A stretch of 64,000 bases of DNA from Neofusicoccum parvum (taxonomy: Eukaryota; Ascomycota; Dothideomycetes; Botryosphaeriales; Botryosphaeriaceae): contig CP087207.1 in NCBI GenBank assembly GCA_020912385.1, positions 2,976,001 to 3,040,000 of the forward strand, written 5' to 3'. Positions 1 through 10,812 of the stretch are shown in pieces; the first letter of the stretch is position 1; each line of letters starts with the position of its first letter. The notes under the pieces are model-generated. The model made no database searches. It worked only from the letters and a program-made list of their open reading frames with translations, and was not told the DNA's origin. Both the position numbers and the translations under genes were made by a program.

Positions 1-1217
1 ATGGATTGGAGGATGGGCCTGGTCGTTGTTGCGGCCATTTCTAGGTTGGCGAAAGCCACCGCCTCCTGTCAGCATTTGCGCGTAGTTTCCCCAGTCTCTT
101 GATTGGTGCTGTTTCTCGATGATCCTCCTGAGATCCATGCCTCTATCAAACTGGTCCGTCTCCGTGCGGGGGTAGCTTATCCAGCCGTGCTGATAGAGCT
201 GTTCGGCAGCCTTCATGACCGCCTGGCTGTCCATGCGGAGATAACGACTGCCCATCTTCTGAAGTTCGACCGTTGTCAGAGGGAGGGGCCTCCACTTGCT
301 CGTAGGTTTCTTCTGCATCTTCGTGACCTTTGCCTGCTTGGCTGAAAGGCAGCGTTCGAAGAGAACGGTAACGGCCATGCGATCAAACAGGTGAACCCTA
401 CTCCAGTTGAAATTGACTTTGATGTCTTCTTTGACGTGCATGACTTTGATATTCCAGAAAGTCTCAGGTACGAAATTTTTGACGCGGAAATAGCGGTCGA
501 CGACGAAACCCAGGGTAGGGAATTGACACGACCCGTAGCTGATTACACCCTCACGTCCGATCATGTTGCCCAGAGTTTGCGTCTGCATGCGTGTGAAGGC
601 AGCTCCGATCCGAAGGTCGAGCTCAATGCGCGCTGCAACGGCAAACGCGGCTCGCTCATCAATTTCGATGGGGTTTCGAGCAGCAGTGAGGACGTGGGCC
701 CGTTCAATGTTGCTAAACCTCGCACGCTTCACCTCAATATTCCTGTTGCCCTTCCGCGCCCATTCGCGGATCTCGGTGCCAATGTGTTCGCCTTCGCGAT
801 CACAGTCGGTCCAGATGAACAAGCCATCGCAGCGTCTCGCCAAGTCTTGAATATTTTGAGCAATGCCCTTCTTGTCGTCGGCAACGAAGGTCCTTATGGG
901 CGCATCGAAGAGCTCTTGAGGGCGGCAGGAGTTCCAATAGCGGTACTGATCGGTGAAGTCTTGAGAGGTCAAATGGCCAGCGACAGCGGTGAACACGACG
1001 TGGGAGTTACCCCAGCGGTGGCCGAAGTTGTACTGGAACTCATGGTTGCTGATGTACTGCGTGCCTCGAACTCTTTGCTGGAAGCGCGCGTTAGCAAAAA
1101 AAAAAAGCGATTGGAGCCTGACACGAGACTCACGCTGCGCATCTGCCTGCCGGAAAGGTGCTCTGCAACAGCTTTGGCTATCGAGGGCTTCTCAGCCACG
1201 CACAGAATCCTCCCCAT
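1..1217 (-). CDS. TOP3: DNA topoisomerase III (partial, C-terminal part beyond left edge)
   Basis: Type IA topoisomerase that cuts and passes single DNA strands; in fungi it works with a RecQ helicase and Rmi1 to dissolve recombination intermediates in the nucleus. Exons are 1134-1217 and 1-1077, with a 56-nt GTGAGT...CAG intron at 1078-1133. The visible 387 residues begin MGRILCVAEKPSIAK, the TOPRIM strand with its catalytic glutamate, followed by RGTQYISNHEF and the DCDREGE acidic motif. The active-site tyrosine lies in GWISYPRTETD, about residue 330 (codon 172-174). The frame is open to the window edge at NDQAHPPIH, a conserved stretch, so the gene is intact but truncated by the window. 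It is divergent from the DUF1295 gene, with 263 bp between start codons. Family assignment is secure; only the C-terminal zinc-finger region cannot be judged. Confidence 0.95.
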
Positions 1218-1480
1218 GTTGTTGTGTGCAAGTCCATGGGGGTGCAGGGTGGCTTTTGGCGTGTGCAGGTGGTGGTGAGGCGCGCAGACGCGTCTGGTGG
1301 TTTTTTTGCAGCGTCTGGCAGCTGCGACGGAGCTTTGACGCGGGGGCTGCCGCGCTAGTGCCTGATCCCTGCGACGATCCACAATCTCGTCTGGTGGTGA
1401 CGTCCTTTACCTCCCATTGGCAACAGCACCACAGACTCTCCCTCTCCGCTGCATTCTTCAAACCACCGCCTCCCGCAGCC

Positions 1481-2723
1481 ATGCCGCTCGTTGCCGCCAG
1501 CACCGTGCTGCCGGCACTCACCAGTCTCAGCGATTGCGCTGACTGGTCCAAGACTGTCGAACCGTTCATCCCACAACTCAAGACTCTCCCGGCAGACATC
1601 GTCCAGCACATCTCAAGCCTGGAAGAGTTGAAGGCCATTTACCTCACCACGAACCCGCTCATCTCCGCTTTCGCCTTCTCCGTCGCTCTCGCTCCTCTGT
1701 TCCTTGTTGCCTCAGAGATCAACAGGAATTGGTCGCAGGTCGACCGCTTCTGGAGCCTCCTGCCGACCGTATACAATGCACACTTTGCACTCTGGGCACA
1801 CTTGGCCGGGCTGCCAACTCAACGGGTTGACAATGTGCTAGCTTTCAGCACCCTGTGGAGTGTAAGCTCTCTGACACTGGCAGAAGACCTGGCAGAAAGC
1901 TCTCAGACCACTGACTGGAACAGATTCGTTTGACCTACAACTATTGGCGGAAAGGCGGATACAACATTGGTTCCGAGGACTATCGCTGGGAGATAATCCG
2001 CTCGAAAGTCCCTCCTGCCGCCTTCTTCATTTTCAATATCACCTTCATCTCCCTCATCCAGAGCGTGAGTCTACTGTCTGCATTAGCTTCCCGCAGCCCA
2101 TTAATCCGTGTACAGGTCCTTCTCTTCGCCGTCGCGGCTCCGACTTATATCCTCCTCCTAAGCTCATACCTTACTGGTCAAGGCATGAACACAACCGATT
2201 TAGTCTTATCTCGTATCCTCATTGGTCTTGTGGTCGTCGAGTGGTTCGCTGATCAACAGCAGTGGAGTAAGTACCTCAGCAAAATAAACTGTGCCGCCCA
2301 GGCTAACATTCGACGATAGACTATCAAAACGCTAAACACGAATACCTCCGCACCGCTGTTGTCCCCCCAAAGTGGAACCGCGACGACCTCGACCGCGGGT
2401 TCAACACTTCTGGTCTCTGGGCATATTCTCGACACCCGAACTTTGCGGCTGAACAGGCAATCTGGGTTGTGCTATACCAGTGGGCTTGTTTCGACACCTA
2501 CAGCTTCATGAACTGGTCTGCCGCTGGTGCCTTGTCCTATCTGCTGCTATTCATGGGTAGTACTTGGCTCACGGAACTCCTCACCGCCGGCAAGTACCCG
2601 GAATACAAGGACTATCAGAATCAGGTCGGCAAGTTCCTGCCAAATTTGCTTAGTGGTGCCTACAAACCTGTTGTTGTGCCGGCCAAGCCGAATGACAAGA
2701 AGCTGGACAAGAAAAGGAAATAA
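1481..2723 (+). CDS. DUF1295 / steroid 5-alpha-reductase-like membrane protein
   Basis: Polytopic membrane protein of the DUF1295 family, related to steroid reductases and isoprenylcysteine methyltransferases; the substrate in fungi is not established. Exons are 1481-1861, 1924-2064, 2116-2266 and 2320-2723, giving 358 residues. Several hydrophobic segments are visible, including FAFSVALAPLFLVA and VLLFAVAAPTYILLLSS. The family signature WAYSRHPNFAAEQAIW precedes the last segments, and the protein ends in a lysine-rich tail (DKKLDKKRK) that resembles an ER-retention signal. The 51-nt second intron is a multiple of three and has no stop, so it could be retained; removing it restores the uninterrupted hydrophobic segment. 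The start is the first ATG in frame before the conserved region, in context GCAGCCATG. Endoplasmic reticulum location is inferred. Confidence 0.88.
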
Positions 2724-3222
2724 ACAGGAGGGTGACAGCATAAAGTTAATTGCGAAAGTGCTCAGCAACAGCACTTAGTCGTTATGCATAGCTTTCGAGG
2801 CATACTAGAGGCGTTATGGTACAAAGATATTCTGCATACCCATAAGCAAATGTAATATATCCTGCCTAAACCATTTTTTGAAGGAACGAAATAATTTTGC
2901 CTGCCAACGGGTCACAGTGTAATCTACTGGGTCTCAGATATTATGCGGCAGTGCTACTACTGTAGGTCACATATCCTACTACACTACTTTCACGAAGTGA
3001 TGTTCGACAAGTCAAAATTACTTCACAATTTCCACGAACGAAACTGATTTGGGCAAAAGCATGACATTTGATTCAACTAGCTATCAAGGCAGAGCTCTGC
3101 GGATCATTTTCCAGAACCAAGGATCCGATATCAGAAACGAGCGGAGTGGAGACAGTTCGCACCGGTCTCCAAAAGCTCTGCGAAAGGCGACCCTCTCGAG
3201 AAGGAAGATCCGACTGAGTCAC
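2724..3222. other. Convergent 3' intergenic region
   Basis: About 500 bp between the stop codons of the DUF1295 gene (plus) and NMT1 (minus). It is AT-richer than the flanking genes and holds only short spurious frames; presumably both 3' untranslated regions. Confidence 0.6.
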
Positions 3223-4434
3223 TCAAACGCTGACCTTCGTCTGCGGCGTGGCCTTGTCGAGCCGGTGGAAACCACCACGGGCAGCAACATCCTTCTGCAG
3301 CTCCTGCATCCTCTTCTGGTCGCCGACGGGATCGGTCGAGTCGGCGTCGAGCGCCCACTCCAGATACACGTTCGTGTAGTTCGGCACGAAGGCGTCGTCC
3401 AGCACGCCCAGGCGCTTCCCGTAGCGCGTCACCTTCTGCCAGTCGCGGTCGACGTTCTGCAAGTCGCGGCTGAAGTAGGCGAAGCTGCGCTCGAAGATCT
3501 TACGGTTGACGGGCGTCAGGGCCATGACGGGCTTGACGGCGGCGTACTCGCGCCACGCGGCCTCGGGGTCCCTCAGCACGAAGTCGGTGGCGCGCTTGAC
3601 GGCGCGCAGGAAGCGGCGGACGCGGTCGGGGTTGGCGGCGAGGAAGGCGTCGTTGGCAATGTACAGGATGGAGCAGAAGCAGCAGCAGCCCAGCTCGGCC
3701 AGCTCGTCGATGCGCAGCATCTGCACGTCGTCGCGCGGGCGGCCCTGCGCCGCCAGCCACTCCTCCAGCTCGACCATCTGCACGTTCTCGAGCCCGATGC
3801 CCGCGTCAATGGCGCCCGACGTGATGGCCGCCGACACGTTCATGCCGCACCGCACCGCCGTGTAGTCGGCCGGCGTCATGCCGTAGTGCCGCGTCAGCTC
3901 GTCGATCTGGATCTTGCCGAACTCGCCCACGTAGCCGATGCGCTTGCCCTTGAGCGTGCGGAAGTCGGGCGTGATGCCGGACGACTTGAGGTAGACCACG
4001 CCCGTGAAGGGCTCGTCGAGGAGGGAGCCGATCGACGTGACCGGGAAGTTGCGGGCTTTGGCCTGTTGTGCGTTGTTAGTGGCGCTGGCAGGTTGTGTGC
4101 TGGTGGGATGCTTACAGCGAGCGTGTGGATCATGGCTTTGAAGCCCATGTCGACCTTGCCGCTGCCGATGATCTCGGTGACATCCTGCCCCAGGTTGTGA
4201 GCAGCTACATCCTTGTACTTGGAACTATTCTGAAAGGCCTACGCTTGGGTCATTGGGCTCGAGGAGAGCAACCTTGATGCCTTCCTCCTGGAAGAAACCC
4301 TTCGATTGGGCCAGGTACAGCGGGGCGTGGTACGGCGTGGCGTGCCTGCAGTCCTGTTAGCCAATTCCTCTCTTGGACCTATTAGTTCATCATTCCTACC
4401 AGTTGGTCAGGAACGTGATCTTGTCAGTCGACAT
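3223..4434 (-). CDS. NMT1: 4-amino-5-hydroxymethyl-2-methylpyrimidine phosphate synthase (thiamine biosynthesis)
   Basis: Makes the pyrimidine half of thiamine (HMP-P) from an active-site histidine of the protein itself and bound pyridoxal phosphate; in yeast Thi5 the enzyme is a single-turnover, suicide catalyst. Exons (minus) are 4400-4434, 4243-4345, 4116-4184 and 3223-4062, giving 348 residues, the usual family length. The start [12 protein letters not shown] is the family N-terminus. Lys62 and His66 lie in KAMIHTLA, matching the PLP-binding lysine and donor histidine of yeast Thi5. The iron-binding motif CCCFC follows DELAELG. All introns are 53-58 nt. Upstream, at 4517-4715, sits a TPP riboswitch, so expression should fall when thiamine pyrophosphate is plentiful. 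A long open frame on the opposite strand (3049-4200) is a GC-rich shadow. Confidence 0.97.
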
Positions 4435-4516
4435 TTTGGTGACAGATCAAGTGAACACTGGAATTGTCAATACAAAACGTCCTCTGCTGGGACAAGGGGA
4501 AGGGGATATCAAAGAA

Positions 4517-4715
4517 GCATGTCCTTTCGCTGGTATTATCCAGATCAAGTTCACCGGTATTTCTCAGATCAACTGCTCTTCTGCTGCGACACTCCAAATC
4601 TCCTCAACGCCCCCAATGCTCGTGGCTAGTCTTGCAATAGCACTGAGGAATTGGAAGCCATTGGGCAGAAGTTGGATAGCTGCAACAGAAGAACAAGTCG
4701 AACACCCGGCATGCC
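4517..4715 (-). promoter_or_regulatory. TPP riboswitch (THI element) in the NMT1 leader
   Basis: Read on the minus strand. P1 is formed by GGCATGCC (4708-4715) with GGACATGC (4517-4524). P2 pairs CCGGGTG (4703-4709) with ATACCGG (4554-4560), preserving the non-canonical GUG/AUA core. The invariant CTGAGA is at 4562-4567 and the P4/P5 element, with the core GATAATACCAGCGAAAGG, at 4522-4543. P3 is unusually long: 4682-4702 pairs with 4569-4587, closing a loop of about 94 nt. One consensus position differs (GAACTTGAT for GAACCTGAT). A GTAACT donor lies just 5' of P1 (first base 4732) and candidate acceptors lie 3' of the aptamer (for example CAG at 4487-4489), so the aptamer sits in a leader intron, as in Neurospora crassa NMT1, where TPP changes splice-site choice. 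Confidence 0.93.
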
Positions 4716-4787
4716 TTCTTCTGTATAGTTACCTGGATCTATAGATAGCTCCATCGCGAGAGGCCCCATTGCTCCTTGCATCTCCAT
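4626..4787 (-). other. Upstream ORF overlapping the TPP aptamer
   Basis: A 53-codon frame starting at ATG 4787 runs through the first half of the riboswitch and stops at 4626, ahead of the NMT1 start at 4434. If the leader intron beginning at 4732 is spliced out, only about 18 codons of it remain. Retained upstream ORFs are the known means by which fungal TPP riboswitches repress their gene. The transcription start is not known, so its presence in the mRNA is inferred from a pyrimidine-rich stretch near 4860-4900. Confidence 0.45.
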
Positions 4788-6612
4788 GCTTTCGTACCGG
4801 AACAAGTTGTTTTCGAGGTTTGGGTTTGGAATTGAGAAACGAGACACAAGTCAGATGGAAGTGGACGTTTGAGAGAAGGAGAAGAAGAGAAGAGGGCAGC
4901 CGAGTAGTTAAAATATCTTGGTGAGGAGGGGTAATAGCGGGGTAGCTGTTGTTGTGCCCTAAGTGAAGAGTTAAAGAGTGGGTCTCCGCAGCATGCGAGA
5001 GAAGTAATCGCGCGCCGCTTGAGTCATCGTCGACGCTGAACGAGTCCAAAAGACGAAATCATGTGTTTTGGGTGGATCAGCTTCTAACCCACCAAGACCG
5101 CACCTTACCCTATACGGCTCACGAGATGGAATCCTCTGCGTCAATTTCTTCTGGCCACGCTCGACGTTCGTGGCTCGCGGTGTCGAGTGCTCGAAAAGCC
5201 CTCAAGGGATCAACCCAGCAATGCTTAGGCTATCAATTGTTTTTCCGTAGCGGAAGAGAAGCAGTACAATTAAGAATTGAGCTATGACTGTGCATTCTGC
5301 TGGCCTTGAGCCTGGGGCAGAGCTAGGACGTGCGTTCAATGCGGAAGATACAATACCGTAACACGCTCTGCCACCGAATCCTCGCAAGAACGAGTCACCA
5401 CGCATCCAATGAAAACCTCAAAAACAGCACCTCGCACCAGCATCACCCCACCTGCGTCAGCGGCCACTTTTCCCACAAAAATCCACCAGCGCCTCGCAAT
5501 CGCTCAGCCAGCGCGACCGCCCGCGCGGGCTTAGAAAGCAACAGCACGCCTCGTAAACGTAACGAAAGTGGGTCCACCCAGGCGTCCTGCTCCCGCCCGG
5601 CGGCCATGATCCTCGCCCCCTGTACGTGAAGGCCCGCAGGCAAGCATACCCCTGCAAGCCGGCCGGCCCGCCCGCGAACGTCCTCAGGTGCTCCTCACAC
5701 CAACGGAAAGGGACGGCATCCCGATACCGGCCCTAACCGCCCGGGCGGCGGCGATTACTCGTGCTTTTTCTGTTGCCGCGGGAGGGACGGGTGCAGTGGT
5801 GAGACAAAGGGCGCGATTGACCGCACCCGCCGCCGGGACGTTGGGATCTGATGTAGATCCCGTCGAACCCAAGTTCGACCCCATGTGCGGTTGACCGTGC
5901 GGTTGTTGTGCAGTGGGATGATGCGGTGGGTAGCTTGTGCGGGCTGCTTCCAACGTGCGTGTGGAGTTGAAGCAGTCAACAGTTGTGGCTGTGAAAAGCA
6001 GTTTCGACTGAAGGGTCACCCTATCCAGAGGACAAGACATGTAGCTAATCGGTCTTCTTCCATCTATATTAACGGCCATCCATCGCAGTGTACTATCAAT
6101 CAACCGTGATTGAGAGACTACTCCTACACTACCTTATCTCTACGCCAATCGTCAAATCAAGTTAATGAAATACCATCTTTCCAGATCGTCTAACACATTC
6201 GCAGTAACGCCGTTGCAAAAATGCAGGTTAAAAATAGTATGGGTAAAAATAGTTGTACCAGTTTTATATGTCCAACGCCGCCGATGAGGGGCTTTGACGC
6301 GGAGGACGTGGGAGGGAGGAAGGTCCAATGGGACCGCGTGTGGTTCGAGGGGTGGGAAACAGATAAACCAGAAACAAGAAACCAGCAAGGCTGATTAAAA
6401 GGTATAGAACAAACAAGGACAACATCCATCCATCAGCAACAACGACGTGAAAAACTCAAAGCATTACTCAGCACTCGGCCAAAATGGGGGTTGAGGGTTG
6501 GGCCCGTCAAGGACCACAGAGGGGTTCCTTCATTCCAAACCATTCAAAAATTCGTCTACACAATCAACTCATTCGCAACTGCCATCTTCGCCCCATCCAT
6601 CGCATTCTCCGC
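4788..6612. other. Intergenic region upstream of NMT1 and downstream of the CRH gene
   Basis: About 1.8 kb. The right part contains the CRH 3' region, the left part the NMT1 promoter. All open frames are under 140 codons, overlap one another on both strands and resemble no family known to me. No tRNA, rRNA or repeat was recognised. Confidence 0.5.
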
Positions 6613-7799
6613 TTACAGGAGCGAGAAGCCGATGGCGAAGCTGACGAAGCTGATAGCGCTGGTGACGATCCAAGCACGGTCTGCGATGGATGATGCAACC
6701 GAGCTACCATTCTGAGCGAAGGCGGTGGTGGTGCCCGAGGCGCTGCTGGCAGTGCCAGTGGAAGACGAGCCGTTGGTCGAGACACCACTGCCAAGCGAGG
6801 AGCTGGAGGAGTCGGTGGTGGAGCTGGAGTTGACAGCAACGGTCTCGTTGATGATCTGGATGCTCTCAAACGAACCGGTCTCGTCGGTCCAGTTGTAGTT
6901 CATGCCGGGGTTGTAGTTGATGATCTTGACGCTCTTCACGTACATGGTGAATGGAGCGTCATCGAAGTCGGTGTAGCCACCGGCCCACTCGACGGTCCAC
7001 TTGTCCTGCTTCTCGGTACCGGCAGACCAGACACCCAAGCTGAGACGAGCAGGCGTCTGAGGGTAGTTCTTGCCACCAAGAGCATCCTCGTAGGCAAGCG
7101 TACGGACGACGTTGCCATCAATGAGCCAGCTCATACTGGCGTTGGTCCACTCGAAGGCGTACTTGTGGAAGGTGTCCTGCGGTGTGTCTACCTCATGGTA
7201 CGCCCCCCTATCATAGGAAGTCGTGTTGCCTTTTCCAAAGTAGTTGCTCTGGATGCTGGTCGTGTTACCACCAAGGCATTCCTGCAAGTATCTGTCAGTT
7301 TTGAAGCTATGTTCAGGACGGTGGCCGGGGGATCCTTACCCAGTCAACCTCGTCAAGATCGTCCGACTCCAAAACAATAGAGCTGACAACACCAGTGCCG
7401 GGAGCAGCCTTCATCTCGACCTCGAAGTAGCCGAAGAAGGAGTAGAACTCGGTGTGCATGGTCGGGGCATCGGTGTCCTTGTTAATGGTGAACTCGGCGC
7501 CGTTGTCGCCATAGTTGATGACGGTGTAGGCAGCGCCCTCCCAGCTGCTGTTGTCGCCGGTTGTGAAGTCACTCTCGAAGGTGTAGTTGGCCAAGCCGAC
7601 GTTGGGCGGGCAAGTGGCTGCAGGAATCAATTGGGTCAGCGGGGCGGCCTGACTGGAGTCACGTCAAGGTGCAATCAGAGCTTTCAGGCGTACAGTTCTT
7701 GGTAGGGTTGCAGTCCGAATACAGCTGGGCCGAGGCGAGCGGGACGGCGGCGGAGAGAAGGGCAATGGCGGCCCCCGCATATGTGGATTGAGAACGCAT
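6613..7799 (-). CDS. GPI-anchored GH16 chitin-glucan transglycosylase (CRH family)
   Basis: Cell-wall enzyme that cross-links chitin to beta-glucan at the plasma membrane and wall. Exons are 7694-7799, 7340-7617 and 6613-7281, giving 350 residues. An N-terminal signal peptide (about residues 1-24, ending ASAQ) is followed by a Cys-containing mature start, the GH16 core with catalytic motif DEVDWE at residues 124-129 (Glu125 nucleophile, Glu129 acid/base), and a Ser/Thr-rich tail ending in a hydrophobic segment typical of GPI attachment. The first donor is weak (GTACGC), chosen because it joins NPTKN to STCPPNVG in frame; a donor farther downstream breaks the frame. It lies alone between long intergenic stretches. 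Which CRH paralogue (Crh1, Utr2 or Crf types) it matches cannot be decided by eye. Confidence 0.93.
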
Positions 7800-10700
7800 G
7801 ACTGGGGAAGAGGGTGGTTTGCTTGGGCTTGACAAGGATTCAGGAGATGGTGGCAACGCTATGGCAGACGCGCGGAAAGCAAGGGAGACGTGAGCGAGCG
7901 GGTCTCGTGGTCAGGTTCCAGATGGCGGAGCGAATGACGCGGAACAGTGAAGAGCTGCAAGAGAGTGGCAGCAGCGCAGCAGGGAGTGGACGGGTAGATG
8001 GAGGAGCCTCACACGCCAGACGGGCAGAGGTACGCGGCATGCGAGGCTCAAGTACGCACGCCAAAGATTGCCCCGGCGCGGTTTGAGGCGTGGACCTGCG
8101 CCTGGAGATCTTCGTTATCAGCGAATGCGGTCATTTCTGGCTCCAAGCGACGGATACTGCAGGGCCGCGATGCTTGGTACGAGGGCGGCAGCCAGTCGGA
8201 GGGCGGCTTTCGTGTCGTGGAAATATCGGGGCCCGGACGGATCGCAGCGTCGACCTGGTCGCGCGGTGGGGGTACGCGGCCATTGCGTGTGTAGCGGGCC
8301 AGGGGGCGCCGCCGGCACGCTGCCACCAGCTCGCGCCTTGCCGTGTTGCGCCAGGTTGATGGAGAGCAGCAAATTGCCAGAGCCATCTCGCGCGCAGGCA
8401 CGCCGGTCTCCGCATCAGCAGACTGCGCGACCCCTCGCTGCTCGCCACCAGCGCGCACGGCCGGCCCGCGGTGGAGACACGGCGACGTGCGGCGGGCGAC
8501 GACCCGCGCTGTGCCTCGCTGCTGCTTCAGCGCGCTGCTCCAGGCGGGCGCGGTTTGAGCGTGCGGCGGCAGCGCCGGCGCCGTGGCGGGGCTGAGACGG
8601 GCGGCGAGCTCGGCGGTTCTTGGGGCTTCTCGAAGTGGTGGAGGGCTGCGTCCGTATTCTCGCGGCGGCCGACCTCACAGCATCGGTTGTAAGCTCGGCG
8701 GCCGACGCGCGCTGCGCCCCCAACACCGAACCAGCGCGGCAGTCGGCTGGACATCCAGAGGCCTCTGGCGGAGCTAGGCCCAAGGCGCCTCGTCCTGCGC
8801 GGTGATCTGCCGCTGTCCGGCGAGGCAGCGCCGGCAGGGTCTGCAGGCCGCCGGGAGAGGCGTTGCGGCCGGCAGCTGGGCGCGCTGTTCTGGGTATCGC
8901 TCGCGAATCGGTGGCGTCGCCTCTCCTTTTCCTCCTGCCTGCCCCCGGACCCTTCCCTCCTCTCCACACCTCCTGCAGCCTTACGAGATCGCAGATCGCG
9001 CCAGCCGCGCCCCGGCTGAAGACTGACGGCCACGCGGAGCCCAGCACCATCCGCATCGCCAGCTGCTGCGCCCGCAGCCGCGATGGGCGCGCGAACGTCA
9101 TGATCGCCCGCACCTCTGCCAGCGCTGCGCGGGCGGGACTCGAAATTGGCCGGCGGTCATCAAACGCAGGTAGGGGCGGCTCGGGTGGTGCCAATCTTCA
9201 TCACCTCCAAGCTGCGGTCTGCTCTGCACTGCCCGTTTGGCACCGCCCGCCCTGCACCATCCCGTCCGCGCTTTTCTGGGGCCCTCCAACCCTCCCTTGC
9301 AGCCGAGCGACAATCAGGGGCGGCCGTTTGCCCGTCCCTCTGCCGTCCCTCCTCCCGTCGGCATCGTGGCCCGGCGAGAGGTCGTATGGCAGCGGTGCTA
9401 CCTCGTGTGCGCCGTCAATCAATGGGCCGTATTGCTTCGTTCCCGGGTTAATTGGCCCCAAGACTGTTGGCGGGATCCGATAGCGATCACGAGGAGGTGG
9501 AAACGAGCCAGCACTCGGATGTCAATTTTTGGCTCTTTTTCAGGAAGCGGTCGATGCTGAGAGCGCGGTCAAGCCGCACGACGAGCACAGGCGGCCAAGC
9601 CGACGCGCTCTAGCGATCGCTGGCGTGGTCCCTCCTCCCTGCCCCTGCTGCCCCCCGAAAACGGTGGGGAGAAAAGGGACAGCCGCCCCGAAAAGGCAGC
9701 AGCACGCTGATAGCGGTGTCGCGCCGAAAAGGACGCATTAAGATGCTCAGCTATGCGTCGAGATAAGCGCGCCAAGAGCGATGCACCTCAATATGCGTAG
9801 GGCGACGCGCGGGAGGGAGGGCAGAAGGAGCCGCTGCAGACAGGGTTGCCCACCACCGCCTGCAGCGGCTGTGGCACTGCGCTAGAACATCTTCAGCCCT
9901 GGCCGCCGCGAGACCGGCGGCCGCCCCAGGGTGGGAGCCGAGACGTGCTGCTATGAATAAGTTAAAAGGCGGGCGGCCGGCACACAGACTGCTGCTCCTC
10001 CAGAGATGTAAGATGATGATGCACATTTGAGACGCCGTGGATCTCCATACCGCCCTCAACACCTGATTGTGGGGTGTTGTCGACACCGCCCAAAGGAAGG
10101 TTTGCCGGGTCGTCAATCGCACTGCCGGGTAATACACGCATGCATGCCCCAGGTTTCCCTGCGGCTAAAAGAGCTGGCTGACGCTCCTCCATTCTGGGGT
10201 GCCTGGCGCCACTGTGCCAGATGCCCTTCGACAGCTGCATAAACACACCACCGGCCCGCCTGACGCAACGGCCGAGGTTTTAAACATCGCCGTCCAGCAG
10301 CCGGGCTTGCCGCCGCGTTTCTGCCTTGCCAGCCCGTCTGCTCGAAACACGGCTTTCACACCATCCAGTCTGCCGTCGACCCGTCGGCACTTCGACCGAC
10401 CAGTCGGCAGCCAGCGCATCTTCCGTCGTGGTGGAGCGATCTCGTCTCCAATTCGACGCCACCTCGACCATCCCCCAGACGTAGCCCTAAACGAGCGTCC
10501 CGTTTTAAAGCCGCAGCAGCCACATCCATATATTCCGATCATGCGAAGGTTCAGAGAGGGGCCAGCCCGGCACGCATCCTCCGCATTCACATGACATCAG
10601 CTCGGCATGCTCCATCACGCAACGGGGAATGTAGAAACGGTTCTCAAACGTCTTCTGATGCAAGAGCCCTAGGATAACCATGTAACAAGACAAGATCCCC

Positions 10701-10812
10701 CCTGGTATCAATCGCTATTATGCATTATGCGCCATGTACTCCTCTTCCTTCTATACCACTGGCATCAGATGCAATGCTCGTGATGATGCTGAAAAATATG
10801 ACAAAGAAATTT
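7800..10812. other. Long GC-rich intergenic region upstream of the CRH gene
   Basis: Three kilobases, strongly GC-rich between about 8,000 and 9,900. Long open frames occur on both strands (for example 8415-9194 minus, 8863-9483 plus), but they overlap antisense, are Arg/Ala/Pro-rich, mostly lack an ATG start and match nothing I know. They are what high GC content produces by chance. I see no gene; the region probably holds the CRH promoter and leader. Confidence 0.55.

Noticed and set aside
3049..4200. 383-codon frame antisense to NMT1
   Set aside because: It is the complement of a conserved, GC-rich coding exon; NMT1 on the other strand is certain.
8415..9194. 259-codon minus-strand frame
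   Set aside because: It begins at a TTG, overlaps plus-strand frames and has no recognisable domain.
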